Below, piece by piece: positions 1 through 8,549 of a DNA stretch of 64,000 bases. The position numbers were made by a program, and so were the translations under genes. Each line of letters begins with the position of its first letter. The stretch's first letter is position 1. The stretch covers positions 124,001-188,000 of the forward strand of contig NZ_JAKJXE010000002.1 of the NCBI RefSeq assembly GCF_021728295.1, in the 5' to 3' direction. The DNA comes from Pseudomonas petrae (GTDB lineage Bacteria; Pseudomonadota; Gammaproteobacteria; Pseudomonadales; Pseudomonadaceae). The notes beneath the pieces were generated by a model. The model saw only the letters and a program-made list of their open reading frames with translations. It was not told the DNA's origin and did not search any database.

Positions 1-93
1 AACGTTTTCCTGAGTATCGGAATCAGCGGCCATGGTTGCAGTTGCAAACGACAGGGTCAGTGCGGCGATGGCGCCCAGTACTGGCAGTTTCAT
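1..93 (-). CDS. Secreted protein, N-terminal fragment (runs off window)
   Basis: Only the first 31 codons lie in the window; the gene continues past base 1. The start at 93 has a GGAGAA ribosome site about 7 nt upstream. The visible residues form a classical Sec signal peptide: MKLP, a hydrophobic core rich in Ala/Leu, then a likely cut after TMA before ADSDTQ. The product is therefore exported to the periplasm or beyond. The mature part is outside the window and no function can be given. Confidence 0.75.
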   Translation of the reverse strand, partial: MKLPVLGAIAALTLSFATATMAADSDTQENV

Positions 94-561
94 GTGATGT
101 TTCTCCAATGTTTTTCAGGTGTTTGAAATGATCGCAACGCTGGCGTGCAGCGCGGGCTCACCGCTCGTATCGGGGTTAAACCCAGTGTTTACGGGGTTTC
201 AGGCGTCGAACGGTGAAAATTGCTAAACCTACAGACCTGTAGGTTTAGCAAGAGTTCAGATGATGTATCAAAAAATGTCGAGTTTGTTCGAGATTGATTT
301 TTTTGTTTGACATCAATTGAAAACAATTGCCTTAATTTAAACGTCTCGGGCAATGCTCGTGCAGTTCGTTGGCTCATCGCCATTAACGTTAGTTAAAGAA
401 GATCATATCGCCCCTACTCATCGTCCTGTTGTAACGCCACTTTCCGTTTGCCGATGTTTTTTCGAGAAACTTCGGTATAGGCAGCGTATTGCCTGAAACA
501 AAGGCTTGTGGCGTGTCAACTGCGACAAATGAGCGCGGGTGATACTTGGAGAGCGTCCCCT
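94..561. other. Divergent intergenic region (468 bp)
   Basis: This AT-rich spacer separates the minus-strand secreted protein from the plus-strand GH3 gene. It holds a 15-bp perfect palindrome (220-251, listed separately). A TTGACA hexamer near 307 is followed by a CAATTG-AAAA-CAATTG inverted repeat, a possible promoter and operator for the plus strand. No convincing gene is seen here. Confidence 0.5.
220..251. promoter_or_regulatory. 32-bp perfect inverted repeat, candidate operator
   Basis: TTGCTAAACCTACAG and its exact reverse complement are separated by AC. The core resembles a dimeric repressor site (TetR/GntR type). It lies 127 bp upstream of the minus-strand gene start and 311 bp upstream of the GH3 start. 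No gene ends beside it, so an operator is more likely than a terminator, although four T residues do follow it on the minus strand. Confidence 0.5.
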
Positions 562-3300
562 ATGCGAAACCGTACATCTTTTGGTGCCCACTCGGCACTG
601 GCTTTGTTGAGCCTGGCCATCTGCCACGCCAACGCAGCCGACACCACGACCCAAGAGCAACTGGCGGCCAAGGAACTGCGCGCTGACAAAGCGGCAGAAA
701 AAACCCTGGCGAAGATGACTCAGGAAGAAAAGCTGGCCTACATCGGCGGCATCGGTGGTTGGGACGTCAAGCCGCTCACCCAGTATGGCGTACCACAGAT
801 CCACGGCGCTGACGGCGGCGCAGGCATCCGTTACACCAGCGAAGGCAACGATCCGGGCGTGGTCTATCCGTCCGGCCCGAACCTGGCTTCCACCTTCAAC
901 CCGCGCCGCGCCATCGATTTCGGCCGCGCCCTGGGCTACGACACCGCCAGCGGCGGCTACCAGTTCGTCACCGGCCCAGGCATGAACCTGTACCGCATGC
1001 CATGGAGCGGTCGTGCCTTCGAATACCTCTCCGGCGAAGACCCGTTCCTCGGCGCCAGCCTGGGCCCTGCGGTGATCAACGGTATCCAGCAGCGTCGCGT
1101 CTGGGCGGAAGCCAAGCACTACGCCGGTAACGACCAGGAAACCAACCGCTTCATCCTCAATCAGGTCATGCCTGAGCGCGTCCTGCGCGAGATGACCCTG
1201 CCGCCGTTCGAATCCGCCACCAAGAACAGCACCGTGGCGATGATGATGTGCTCGTTCCAGAAAGTGAACGGCGAGTACGCCTGTGAGAACAAGCACCTGA
1301 TCGCCGACATCCTGAAGAAGGAATGGGGCTTCAAGGGCCTGGTGCAGAGCGACTACAACGCCGTGGTTCACGGTCTGCCAGCGGCACAGGCCGGCACCGA
1401 CCTGGACATGATGGGCGGCCAGATGAACAGTTCGGTGCTCAAGCCGTATCTGGACAGCGGCGAGCTGGACATGGCGACCATCGACGACAAGGTCCGCCGC
1501 ATCCTGAAGAACGTCTACCTGTACCAGTTCGACAAGTTCGCACCCCTGACCACGCACAACATGAACAGCGCCACCAGCAACAAGGTCGCTCTGAACATCG
1601 CTCGCGAAGGCATCGTGCTGCTGAAAAACCAGGGCGACGTGCTGCCACTGGACAAGAACAAGGTCAAGCGCATCGCCGTCGTTGGCGACCTGGCCAAGTA
1701 CGCGCCGCCGACCGGTTTCGGCAGTGCCCACGTTGACGCCACCCGTTACATCAGCGAGCTGAGCGGTCTGCGTCAGATCGCCCCGGGCGCCCAGGTCGAG
1801 TTCCTCGACACCCTGTCCCTCGATCCAACGGCCATGCACTGGACCACCACCGACAGCAAAGGCAACGCTGTCGCTGGCATGAAGACCGAGTACTTCAACA
1901 ACGCCACCTGGTCCGGCGACCCGTCGGCCACCCAGATCGACACCTACGTCAATCTGGACTGGTCCACCGACACCGTGCCGAGCAACGGTGACACCGCCAA
2001 CACTTCCATTCGCTGGAGCGGTCAGGTCACCCCGACCATCAGCGGCGACCAGGTCTTCAAAGTGCGTGCCGACGGCGCAGTGCGTCTGTGGGTGAACGGC
2101 GAGAAGGTCATCGACAACGGCGACGGTGAGAACATCACCAACAAAAGCATTCCGCCGACCATCCCTGTTTCCGGCAAGATCAAGCTGGAAGCCGGCAAGG
2201 CCTACGACGTGAAGCTTGAGTACTCGCGCCGTGACGGTTACCTGTCGACCATGGGCGGCCTGGTGGGCGTGCAGATGTCGACCGCTTCGCTGACCGCACC
2301 TTCTGACCTGTCGCAATACGACGCGGTCGTGGTTGCCGTGGGTAACAGCGCTGAATACGAAGGTGAAGGTTTCGACCACAGCTTCGATCTGCCTGAGTAC
2401 CAGAACGAGCTGATCCAGAACATCGCCAAGGCCAATCCCAACACCGTAGTGACCATGCACGGCGGTACCGCGCTGAAAATGAGCGACTGGATCGACCAGG
2501 TTCCGGCTGCGCTGCACGCCTTCTACCCGGGTCAGAACGGTGGTCAGGCCCTGGCCGAGATCCTGTTCGGCAAGGTCAACCCGTCGGGCAAGCTGCCGAT
2601 CAGTATCGAGCGCAACATCGAAGACAATCCGCTGTACAAGGATTTCCCGAACTTCGACAACACCCGCACGCTGAAAGAAATCACTTACGCCCACGACCTG
2701 ACCATGCTCGGCTACCGTGGCTACGACAAGACCAACACCAAACCGCTGTTCGCGTTCGGTCACGGCCTGTCGTACACCCAGTTCACCTACAACAACATCT
2801 CGGTCACCCCGGGCGTTGCAGTGGGCAACACGCCGATCAAGGTCTCATTCGACCTGACCAACAGCGGCAAGCGTGCCGGTTCCGAAGTCGCCGAGCTGTA
2901 CGTCGGCCAGCAGAACCCGAAAGTCGAGCGCGCCGTCAAAGAGCTGAAAGGCTACAAGAAGGTCTTCCTGCAGCCAGGCGAAACCCGTCACGTCACCATC
3001 GAACTCAACGATCGTTCGCTGGCGTACTTCGACGAGGCGAGCAAGCAGTGGGTGATTGATGCCGACACCTTCAACATCAGCCTGGGCGCGGCCTCGGACG
3101 ACATCCGTCTGAATGCCAAGCTGGTCAACTCGTTCCGTCAGGAACTGTCGACCACCACCAGCAACCCGCTGCCACGTTCGGCGCTGAACTCGGTCAAAGT
3201 GACCCTGCCAGCGGTGAAGACCGGCGGTGTGCTTGATCAGACCGAAGACACCGACGCAGCCAATGGCAACACGGACTACGACGGCAACACCGAGTACTGA
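562..3300 (+). CDS. Secreted GH3 beta-glucosidase with PA14 insert
   Basis: Glycoside hydrolase family 3 enzyme (912 aa), expected to release glucose or xylose from beta-linked oligosaccharides in the periplasm or outside the cell. The ATG at 562 is preferred over the in-frame GTG at 508 because a GGAG site lies about 10 nt upstream and it starts a signal peptide ending ICHANA-ADTTT. Domains in order: GH3 N-terminal TIM barrel (about 45-330) with nucleophile D264 in GLVQSDYNA; GH3 C-terminal sandwich carrying the probable acid/base Glu in EYEGEGFDH (E600/E602); a PA14 carbohydrate-binding domain (about 435-575) inserted in it; and a fibronectin-III-like C-terminus. The Gly/Asn/Asp-rich tail is poorly conserved. 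Substrate cannot be set from sequence. It is convergent with a TetR gene. Confidence 0.92.
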   Translation: MRNRTSFGAHSALALLSLAICHANAADTTTQEQLAAKELRADKAAEKTLAKMTQEEKLAYIGGIGGWDVKPLTQYGVPQIHGADGGAGIRYTSEGNDPGVVYPSGPNLASTFNPRRAIDFGRALGYDTASGGYQFVTGPGMNLYRMPWSGRAFEYLSGEDPFLGASLGPAVINGIQQRRVWAEAKHYAGNDQETNRFILNQVMPERVLREMTLPPFESATKNSTVAMMMCSFQKVNGEYACENKHLIADILKKEWGFKGLVQSDYNAVVHGLPAAQAGTDLDMMGGQMNSSVLKPYLDSGELDMATIDDKVRRILKNVYLYQFDKFAPLTTHNMNSATSNKVALNIAREGIVLLKNQGDVLPLDKNKVKRIAVVGDLAKYAPPTGFGSAHVDATRYISELSGLRQIAPGAQVEFLDTLSLDPTAMHWTTTDSKGNAVAGMKTEYFNNATWSGDPSATQIDTYVNLDWSTDTVPSNGDTANTSIRWSGQVTPTISGDQVFKVRADGAVRLWVNGEKVIDNGDGENITNKSIPPTIPVSGKIKLEAGKAYDVKLEYSRRDGYLSTMGGLVGVQMSTASLTAPSDLSQYDAVVVAVGNSAEYEGEGFDHSFDLPEYQNELIQNIAKANPNTVVTMHGGTALKMSDWIDQVPAALHAFYPGQNGGQALAEILFGKVNPSGKLPISIERNIEDNPLYKDFPNFDNTRTLKEITYAHDLTMLGYRGYDKTNTKPLFAFGHGLSYTQFTYNNISVTPGVAVGNTPIKVSFDLTNSGKRAGSEVAELYVGQQNPKVERAVKELKGYKKVFLQPGETRHVTIELNDRSLAYFDEASKQWVIDADTFNISLGAASDDIRLNAKLVNSFRQELSTTTSNPLPRSALNSVKVTLPAVKTGGVLDQTEDTDAANGNTDYDGNTEY

Positions 3301-3386
3301 GTGATTGAAGCGGGAGAGGGCTGAGCAGTGGGCCGGCGTCGGGAACTGATCCCGGCGCTGGCTGAGGCCTGAACCCGAGTGACAAA

Positions 3387-3425
3387 GCATTGAGGCGATC
3401 CGGCCAGCCCGGATCGCCTCAATGC
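3387..3425. terminator. Bidirectional hairpin between GH3 and tetR
   Basis: A perfect 17-bp stem (3387-3403 with 3409-3425) closes a CCAGC loop between the convergent stops at 3300 and 3429. There is only a short T run on either side (CTTTGT on the minus strand), but position and stem strength fit a shared terminator. Confidence 0.75.
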
Positions 3426-3428
3426 GTT

Positions 3429-4055
3429 TCAGGCGCGGATATCGCGCTCGACCTGGGCCATGTAACTGTCGAAACGCTGCACCAGGTCCACCGTCTCCGG
3501 GAAGCGCAGCCATTGCAGCTGCAGCCCGTCCATCATCGCCAGTATCTGGTGAATGATCGCGTCCAAATCCACATCCCCACGCACTTCGCCGGTGGCCACC
3601 AGATGGTCGAGCCGTGCCCGCATGCGCCCGTGAATCGTCACGTAGCGGGACTGAAACCACTCCCACCCCGGATGACTGTCCACCAGGCTTTCAGCGTTGA
3701 GCATGCTGAACGCGCGGATCACGCCGGGCGCCGTCGCGTTGGAACGGTTGATCTGCCGCAGGCCGCTGACGAAGCCCTGCAGCGTCGGCTCGCTGTGCAA
3801 GCTGCTCACCACCTTGTGATTGACCTCGTCGCGACGCGCGAGCACGCCCATCAGCAAGGCGACCTTGTTCGGGAAGTGATGCAGCACACCCGCCACCGAG
3901 ATACCGACGATGTCGGCGATGCGGGCGATGGAAGCGCCGGTGTAGCCCTCCAGCGAAAACAGCTGCAGCGCGGCGTCGAGTAGTTCTTCGCGGCGCTTTT
4001 CACCCTTGGGTGCCCGACGGGTGCGGGGGAGCGTGTCTGACGTATTTCCTGTCAT
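3429..4055 (-). CDS. TetR/AcrR-family transcriptional regulator
   Basis: DNA-binding repressor of 208 aa. The N-terminal helix-turn-helix is clear (about residues 15-60): a LLDAALQLFSLEGY helix, then IADIVGISVAGVLHHFPNK, with the HF-xK signature of the recognition helix in this family. The C-terminal two thirds is the variable ligand-binding and dimerisation domain; its tail resembles the TetR_C regions of other regulators, but the ligand is unknown. The ATG at 4055 (MTGNTSD) was chosen because the open frame further upstream has no family-like sequence. It is convergent with the GH3 gene, so it may or may not control it; no operator matching it can be proven. Confidence 0.88.
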   Translation of the reverse strand: MTGNTSDTLPRTRRAPKGEKRREELLDAALQLFSLEGYTGASIARIADIVGISVAGVLHHFPNKVALLMGVLARRDEVNHKVVSSLHSEPTLQGFVSGLRQINRSNATAPGVIRAFSMLNAESLVDSHPGWEWFQSRYVTIHGRMRARLDHLVATGEVRGDVDLDAIIHQILAMMDGLQLQWLRFPETVDLVQRFDSYMAQVERDIRA

Positions 4056-4345
4056 CGGGTTTACCTGGCGTCTCCATGAATTGCAGGTGTCTGGGCGCTT
4101 CGGCAAGCCTGTCGCGACGCCGGGTTGCGAGGACGCAACGGGCAGAAAGGGCGCGGCAAGTCGTCGCGGGTGCTGAAACGGCATGCTCTGTTTAAGGGCG
4201 CAACCGGGTTTTGGCAAGCGAAAACTGACATTCAGGACTGCCGGCAGTTGGGTGCCACCGTTCAGGTGAGCCCTGTCCAGAAAATGGGAACTCCCGCCGT
4301 GCGTGCCTCTCCCTTGAAGTAACTGCCATGCATGGAGATCCACTT

Positions 4346-4567
4346 ATGAACGAACAAGCCAATCCCGGAATCGCCTATCTGATCGAATGCGCCGAGGAGA
4401 CGACGATTGATTCGCGGCTGTTTGCCATTTATGAAGCCCTGGCCGAAGCGGGCGGGCTCGTTCCCCAGGAATATTTGATCAAGGTGGCACGAGAGACCAC
4501 GGCAGGCCCCAAGCAGCAGTTATTGATCAGGCTGATCGGCAGAGCCAGTCGCGCTCAGGTTTATTGA
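4346..4567 (+). CDS. Small conserved-type hypothetical protein (73 aa)
   Basis: The ATG at 4346 follows a GGAG site (4335-4338), which is better than the in-frame ATG at 4328. The product is a soluble, mixed-charge 73-residue protein with no signal peptide, membrane helix or Cys. I recognise no domain. The reading frame is intact, with Pseudomonas-like codon use. It stands alone, divergent from tetR and convergent with the DUF2256 gene. Confidence 0.6.
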   Translation: MNEQANPGIAYLIECAEETTIDSRLFAIYEALAEAGGLVPQEYLIKVARETTAGPKQQLLIRLIGRASRAQVY

Positions 4568-4619
4568 TCCAACCGGGCAGGCGACCTGCGCGCCCGCCAC
4601 ATTTGACTGCGCCCCCCTT

Positions 4620-4760
4620 TCACGATCCGGAGTGCTTGCCCCGCCGGCAACGCTCCGAGCAGTAACGCACCTCATCCCAGCAACGCGCCCATTTCTCTCG
4701 CCAGGTGAACGGCAGCCCGCACACGGCGCAGGTCTTCACCGGCAGCTCGCTCTTCTTCAA
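4620..4760 (-). CDS. DUF2256 zinc-ribbon protein
   Basis: A 46-residue protein beginning [11 protein letters not shown]. It carries CxxC...C...C ([14 protein letters not shown], then RYCSERCRR), the signature of the DUF2256 family, which probably binds one zinc. The best start is a TTG at 4760 that overlaps the TGA stop of the photolyase gene (TTGA), with GGGGAGG just upstream. An in-frame ATG at 4811 lies inside the photolyase gene and gives an atypical N-terminus. DUF2256 genes commonly sit next to FeS photolyase/cryptochrome genes, as here, so a role in assembling or assisting that enzyme is plausible; this is inference. Confidence 0.85.
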   Translation of the reverse strand: MKKSELPVKTCAVCGLPFTWREKWARCWDEVRYCSERCRRGKHSGS

Positions 4761-6295
4761 ATCGCCTCCCCGGCGTCGAGTTTGCCCAGCAGCGACTCGC
4801 CCCTTTGCCACAGGGCGTCCTGTTTCGCTTCGGTCATACGGTCAAGGTTCTTGTAGACCATGCCCATCCGTTGATTGCCCCGTAGCAGGTTGCTGTGGCG
4901 CATCACGAAATGCCAGTACAGCGAGTTGAACGGGCAGGCGTCCTCCGTCGTGCTTTCCTTGACCTTGTAGGCGCAGCTGCCGCAGTAGTCGGACATGCGC
5001 TTGATGTACTGGCCGCTGGCGCAATAGGGCTTGGAACCGAGGTAGCCGCCATCGGCGTGCATGACCATGCCCAGGGTGTTGGGCAGCTCGACCCAGTCGA
5101 AGGCGTCCATGTAGATCGCCAGGTACCATTCGCAGATCTGCCTGGGCGCGATGCCGGCCAGCAGGGCGAAGTTGCCGGTGACCATCAGCCGCTGAATGTG
5201 ATGGGCGTAAGCGTGTTCAAGGCTCTGACCGATGGCCTGGCCCATGCAGTTCATCTTGGTCTGCCCGGTCCAGTAGAACTCTGGCAGCGCGCGGGTGTTG
5301 CCGAAGAAGTTGCCGTCGGCGTAATCCGGCATCTTCAGCCAGTAAACGCCGCGCACGTACTCCCGCCAGCCGATCAGTTGGCGGATGAACCCCTCGGCGG
5401 CGTTCAGCGCAATGCCCCCCGACCAGTAGGCCGACTCGACGTCGCTGCACAGTTGGCGCAGGTCGAGCAGGCCAATGTTCAACGCCGCGCTGATGCGGGC
5501 ATGGAAGAGGTAGGGCTCGTCGATGGCCATGGCGTCCTGGTAGTCGCCGAAGGCGGCCAGTCCGTAATCGAGAAAGTACTGCCACAGGGCCTGGGCGTCG
5601 GCGTGGGTCACCGGGTAGTCGAAGTCATCGAGGGAGCCGTAATGACCTGAGAACCGATCACGCACCAGCTCCAGCACGTCGCGGGTCATGGCGTCCGGGG
5701 CGAAGCGTGCGGGGTAGGGCGCCGAGACCTTCTTCGGCAGCGCCTTGCGGTTTTCCGCGTCGAAATTCCAGGCACCGCCCACCGGTGTGCCGTCGCTGTT
5801 GAGCAGCAGGCGCTGCTTGCGGCGCATCTCGCGGTAGAAGAATTCCATGCGCAGCTGCACCTTGCCGCTGGCCCACGTGGCGAACGCTTCGCGGGAACAC
5901 AGAAAGCGCGTGTCGCTGTGCCAGACCAGCGGCAGGCCGCATTCCCGGACCGAATGCTCCAGACGCCAGTCGCCGCACTCGGTGGCGTGGACTTCTTCGG
6001 CCTTCAACGACGCGTGCCAGCGCTGCAATTCAGCAGGCACCGAGCCGGTGTTCAGCGGATCGTCCAGCGTTACGTACTGGACGATGATGCCGCGCTCCTG
6101 CAGCGCCTGGGCGAAATGGCGCATGGCGCTGAAGATCAGGGCGATTTTCTGCGGGTGATGGGCGACATGGGTGGCTTCTTCCATGACCTCGACCATCAGC
6201 ACGGCGTCGCGCTCGGGGTCGAGTTCGGCGAGGGAGGCCAGGTCGAAGGACAACTGGTCGCCGAGGACCAGGCACAGGCGGCGGACGGGCATCAT
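4757..6295 (-). CDS. FeS-type cryptochrome/photolyase (PhrB/CryPro-like)
   Basis: Member of the iron-sulfur bacterial cryptochrome/photolyase family, FAD enzymes that use blue light to repair UV lesions, typically (6-4) photoproducts. The 512-aa protein starts [15 protein letters not shown], the antenna-type Rossmann domain, followed by the all-helical FAD-binding domain. The hallmark is the C-terminal four-cysteine set for a 4Fe-4S cluster: one Cys in YCASGQY, two in DYCGSCAYK and one in DACPFN. The length matches the family (about 500-520 aa). Open frame continues upstream to 6469, but the ATG pair at 6290-6295 gives the conserved N-terminus. Its stop overlaps the start of the DUF2256 gene, so the two are translationally coupled. 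Confidence 0.92.
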   Translation of the reverse strand: MMPVRRLCLVLGDQLSFDLASLAELDPERDAVLMVEVMEEATHVAHHPQKIALIFSAMRHFAQALQERGIIVQYVTLDDPLNTGSVPAELQRWHASLKAEEVHATECGDWRLEHSVRECGLPLVWHSDTRFLCSREAFATWASGKVQLRMEFFYREMRRKQRLLLNSDGTPVGGAWNFDAENRKALPKKVSAPYPARFAPDAMTRDVLELVRDRFSGHYGSLDDFDYPVTHADAQALWQYFLDYGLAAFGDYQDAMAIDEPYLFHARISAALNIGLLDLRQLCSDVESAYWSGGIALNAAEGFIRQLIGWREYVRGVYWLKMPDYADGNFFGNTRALPEFYWTGQTKMNCMGQAIGQSLEHAYAHHIQRLMVTGNFALLAGIAPRQICEWYLAIYMDAFDWVELPNTLGMVMHADGGYLGSKPYCASGQYIKRMSDYCGSCAYKVKESTTEDACPFNSLYWHFVMRHSNLLRGNQRMGMVYKNLDRMTEAKQDALWQRGESLLGKLDAGEAI

Positions 6296-6441
6296 CGATC
6301 CGTACCCTGTGACGCGCAGGCAATGCCGGTTAGTAGCGTGGACCGACGGAGGAGAAATGAGCGAAGGTTGGGCACGGGATTCCTGAAGGGCAGGGAGTGA
6401 TGGCGCCGAGCATAGCGGTTTGCCCGGCGCGCGGTCATGGG

Positions 6442-6747
6442 CTAGCTCGATACGTGGCGCCGGACGCACTGCATCAGGCCCTGCAACGGACCGGATTCCA
6501 CCGGAGCGGGGACGCAGACCGTGCGCTCCCGGTCGCCTTCGCTGATGGTCAGCGTGTAATGCTGCATGCCGCGCAGCGCACGGGCCGGGTGCCGACCTTC
6601 CGGCAACGCGAAGAACTCGGACGCGTCGACCAGTTGCCGCAGCTCTTGCTGGTCAGGTTCGGGCAGGGCGTCCACCTCAATGGTGTTGGGCCTGTTCAGC
6701 CCGGGAAAATAGGCGACCCCGCCGCTTTCGCTGAATGAGATACGCAT
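6442..6747 (-). CDS. Emfourin-like inhibitor of M4 metallopeptidase
   Basis: A 101-residue cytoplasmic-type protein with no signal peptide. It shares the layout of protealysin-associated inhibitors: MRISFSESGG start, a PNTIEVDALP segment, a middle LRQLVDASEFFALP helix and a HYTLTISEGDRERTV strand pair. In Serratia such emfourin proteins bind and block the neighbouring protealysin. Here the gene begins 25 bp after the stop of a protealysin-like gene on the same strand, giving the expected peptidase-inhibitor operon. The assignment rests on sequence pattern plus context. Confidence 0.82.
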   Translation of the reverse strand: MRISFSESGGVAYFPGLNRPNTIEVDALPEPDQQELRQLVDASEFFALPEGRHPARALRGMQHYTLTISEGDRERTVCVPAPVESGPLQGLMQCVRRHVSS

Positions 6748-6772
6748 GGTGGTGGTTCCTCGTCATGGCGGA

Positions 6773-7837
6773 TCATTGCGCGTTAATGCCCACGGCCGCC
6801 CAACCTTCTTTTACCGCGATTTGTGCTGCTTCGCCTACACCGTACAGCCGGCCGGCGACGTCGTGGGTGATCCGCGCAAACCGCACGAAGCCGGCATTGG
6901 GGCGCAGGCGTGAGTCGCGCAGCGCGTCGTACCAGATGCGCCCGGCCTTGTCCCAGGCATGACCGCCGATGCGCGTCGCCACGTGATAAAACGCATGGTT
7001 GGGAATGCCCGAATTGATGTGCACGCCGCCGTTGTCATCGTAGGTGTGGACGAAGTCGTCCATGTGACCGGGCTGCGGATCCTTGCCCAGCACTGTGTCA
7101 TCAAAAGCGGTGCCGGGAGCTTTCATCGAGCGCAGGGCGCTGCCGGTGATCTTGTCGGTGAACAGGCCTTCGCCGATCAGCCAGCTGGCCTGCTCGGCGG
7201 TTTCTTTCAGGGCGTACTGCTTGATCAGCGAACCGAACACGTCAGACATCGATTCGTTCAGCGCGCCGGCCTGGTTGAAGTAGACGAGGCCGGCTTCGTC
7301 TTCGGTGACGCCGTGGGCCAGTTCGTGGCCGATCACGTCCAGTGCGATGGTGAAGCGATTGAACAGCGACTGATCGCCGTCGCCGAAGACCATCTGCGCG
7401 GAGTTCCAGAAGGCGTTGTTGTAGCCCTTGCCGAAGTGCACGGTGGCGTCGAGGGCCATGCCGGCGTCGTCGATGGAGTTGCGGTCGAACACGTCGAAGA
7501 AGAAATCGAAGGTGGCGCCCAGGCCGTCGTAGGCTTCGTCGACGGCCACATCACCGCTGACTGGCTGGCCTTCGCCACGTACGAGCGTGCCGGGCAGGGT
7601 TTCACCGCCGTCGGCGGTGTAGATGGAACGGCGTTTGCCGGTGGGTGTTGCAGCGGCCAGGTGAACGAGGCGCCGATCGGGTTGCGCGCTGAGGCGCAGG
7701 GAGCGGAAGGTGTTGTCTTTGGCCCGCGTGCGCAGCGCCGCTTCACGCTGGGCCTTGTTGCCGTTGCGCGCAATTTGGTCCAGCAGATACGGGGGAATGA
7801 GGCAGAGGATGGGGTTACGCGTGTGGTTCCTGCACAT
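6773..7837 (-). CDS. Protealysin-like M4 zinc metallopeptidase
   Basis: Thermolysin-family (M4) neutral peptidase of 354 aa. It has the HELAHG zinc-binding/catalytic motif, the downstream ALNESMSDVFG glutamate ligand and the later HINSGIPNHAFY region with the catalytic His. The N-terminus has no signal peptide. Instead it shows the short protealysin-type propeptide with a PPYLLD motif (about residues 12-25), as in the protealysin-like group whose members are made in the cytoplasm and exported by non-Sec routes or act inside cells. The ATG at 7837 has AGGAG 8 nt upstream; the frame also has a TTG two codons earlier. It precedes the inhibitor gene in one operon. Confidence 0.93.
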   Translation of the reverse strand: MCRNHTRNPILCLIPPYLLDQIARNGNKAQREAALRTRAKDNTFRSLRLSAQPDRRLVHLAAATPTGKRRSIYTADGGETLPGTLVRGEGQPVSGDVAVDEAYDGLGATFDFFFDVFDRNSIDDAGMALDATVHFGKGYNNAFWNSAQMVFGDGDQSLFNRFTIALDVIGHELAHGVTEDEAGLVYFNQAGALNESMSDVFGSLIKQYALKETAEQASWLIGEGLFTDKITGSALRSMKAPGTAFDDTVLGKDPQPGHMDDFVHTYDDNGGVHINSGIPNHAFYHVATRIGGHAWDKAGRIWYDALRDSRLRPNAGFVRFARITHDVAGRLYGVGEAAQIAVKEGWAAVGINAQ

Positions 7838-7947
7838 AGGCAATGCTCCTGAGTGACATCGTTCGATTGAGCGACGCTTCGCGGTCTCGCTTTAATCGAC
7901 AAGCGCGGATGGTGCGGCGTTCCCCATTGCGACACCGCACGCAGTTA

Positions 7948-7973
7948 GTAGGACCGGCTTTAGCCGGGAAGAG
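7948..7973 (+). repeat. REP element (GTAG...CCGGCTTTAGCCGG)
   Basis: Typical Pseudomonas REP: a 5' GTAG, then a short hairpin CCGGCT-TT-AGCCGG and GAAGAG. It abuts copy A of the long structured element. Further copies lie at 8259-8282 (reverse) and 8321-8350 (forward), forming a pair around a ~40-nt spacer. Confidence 0.85.
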
Positions 7974-8258
7974 CGTCTGCCTGGGGGCAGACTGTTTCGC
8001 CTTCGGCGAGTTACTTGGAAAAGCACCCCAAGTAACCAAGGGTGCTTGCTCCTGGCTTGGTTCCTCCTACGTCGGAATACCCTCACTCCGGTCTCGCTCC
8101 GTGGGCCCGCCGCCATCCGCCATCCATGGCGGGGGGCGGCTCTCGCGGCATCCATGCCGCTCGGCCCACTCCACGAGACCTGCGTTCAGCCTGCACCCAA
8201 GTCGCGATTGGCGGTGACTGGACCTTTTGTGTACGAAGATCAAAAGCAGATCAAAAGC
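7971..8258 (+). repeat. Long structured intergenic element, copy A
   Basis: About 290 nt. Order: a GCGTCTGCC/GGCAGAC hairpin; a TCGCC-TTC-GGCGA hairpin; a P4 hairpin GTTACTTGG/CCAAGTAAC (8010-8018 with 8028-8036); then a branched module. In the module, outer stem P1 (GGTCTCG and GTGGGC with GCCCAC and CGAGACC) encloses two hairpins that each close on CC within ATCCAT (P2 CGCCAT/ATGGCG, P3 GCGGCAT/ATGCCGC). It ends GAAGATCAAAAGC next to a REP. No convincing coding sequence is present. It faces copy B. Confidence 0.85.
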
Positions 8259-8350
8259 TTCCCGGCTAAAGCCGGTCCTACAGTCAGAGTCAGTCCCACT
8301 GACTGCACGCGTTGCTTTTTAGTGGGACCGGCTTTAGCCGGGAAGAGGCC
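8259..8350. repeat. REPIN-like inverted REP pair
   Basis: A reverse REP (8259-8282) and a forward REP (8321-8350) flank about 38 nt ending in a T-rich GTTGCTTTTT. The same cassette recurs after copies C and D and near 23.1 kb. Confidence 0.8.
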
Positions 8351-8409
8351 AGCTCAGGCGCCGACATTTTTGCTGATAGCACCCCTTCCCTGTGGGAGCG
8401 AGCTTGAAT

Positions 8410-8543
8410 GATCGTGCCCACGCTCTGCGTGGGTATGCAGCCCACGACGCTCCGCGTCATCTGAGGGGCAGAGGTGGTGATGTTTGGAATGCAGGACGCG
8501 GAGCGTCCGGGTCGGCATTCCCACGCAGAGCGTGGGAACGATC
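8410..8543. repeat. Large inverted repeat with CACGCTCTGCGTG arms
   Basis: Left arm GATCGTGCCCACGCTCTGCG (8410 onward) is matched by a right arm ending GCGTGGGAACGATC at 8543. An inner ACGCTCCGCGT/ACGCGGAGCGT pair sits within. A half copy of the same family is found at 47484-47540. This is a different intergenic repeat family from the REPs. Confidence 0.8.
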
Positions 8544-8549
8544 ACCATC

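Noticed and set aside
220..251. Palindrome as a transcription terminator
   Set aside because: No gene ends beside it and the following T run is short; an operator is the simpler reading.
418..2763. A 781-codon open frame antisense to the GH3 gene
   Set aside because: It mirrors the GH3 reading frame in GC-rich DNA, has no ribosome site and a low-complexity Val/Gly/His/Arg composition. The plus-strand frame has clear family motifs.
7971..8258. Long element as a degenerate insertion sequence or transposase gene
   Set aside because: No open frame resembles a transposase. Variation between copies preserves stems rather than codons.
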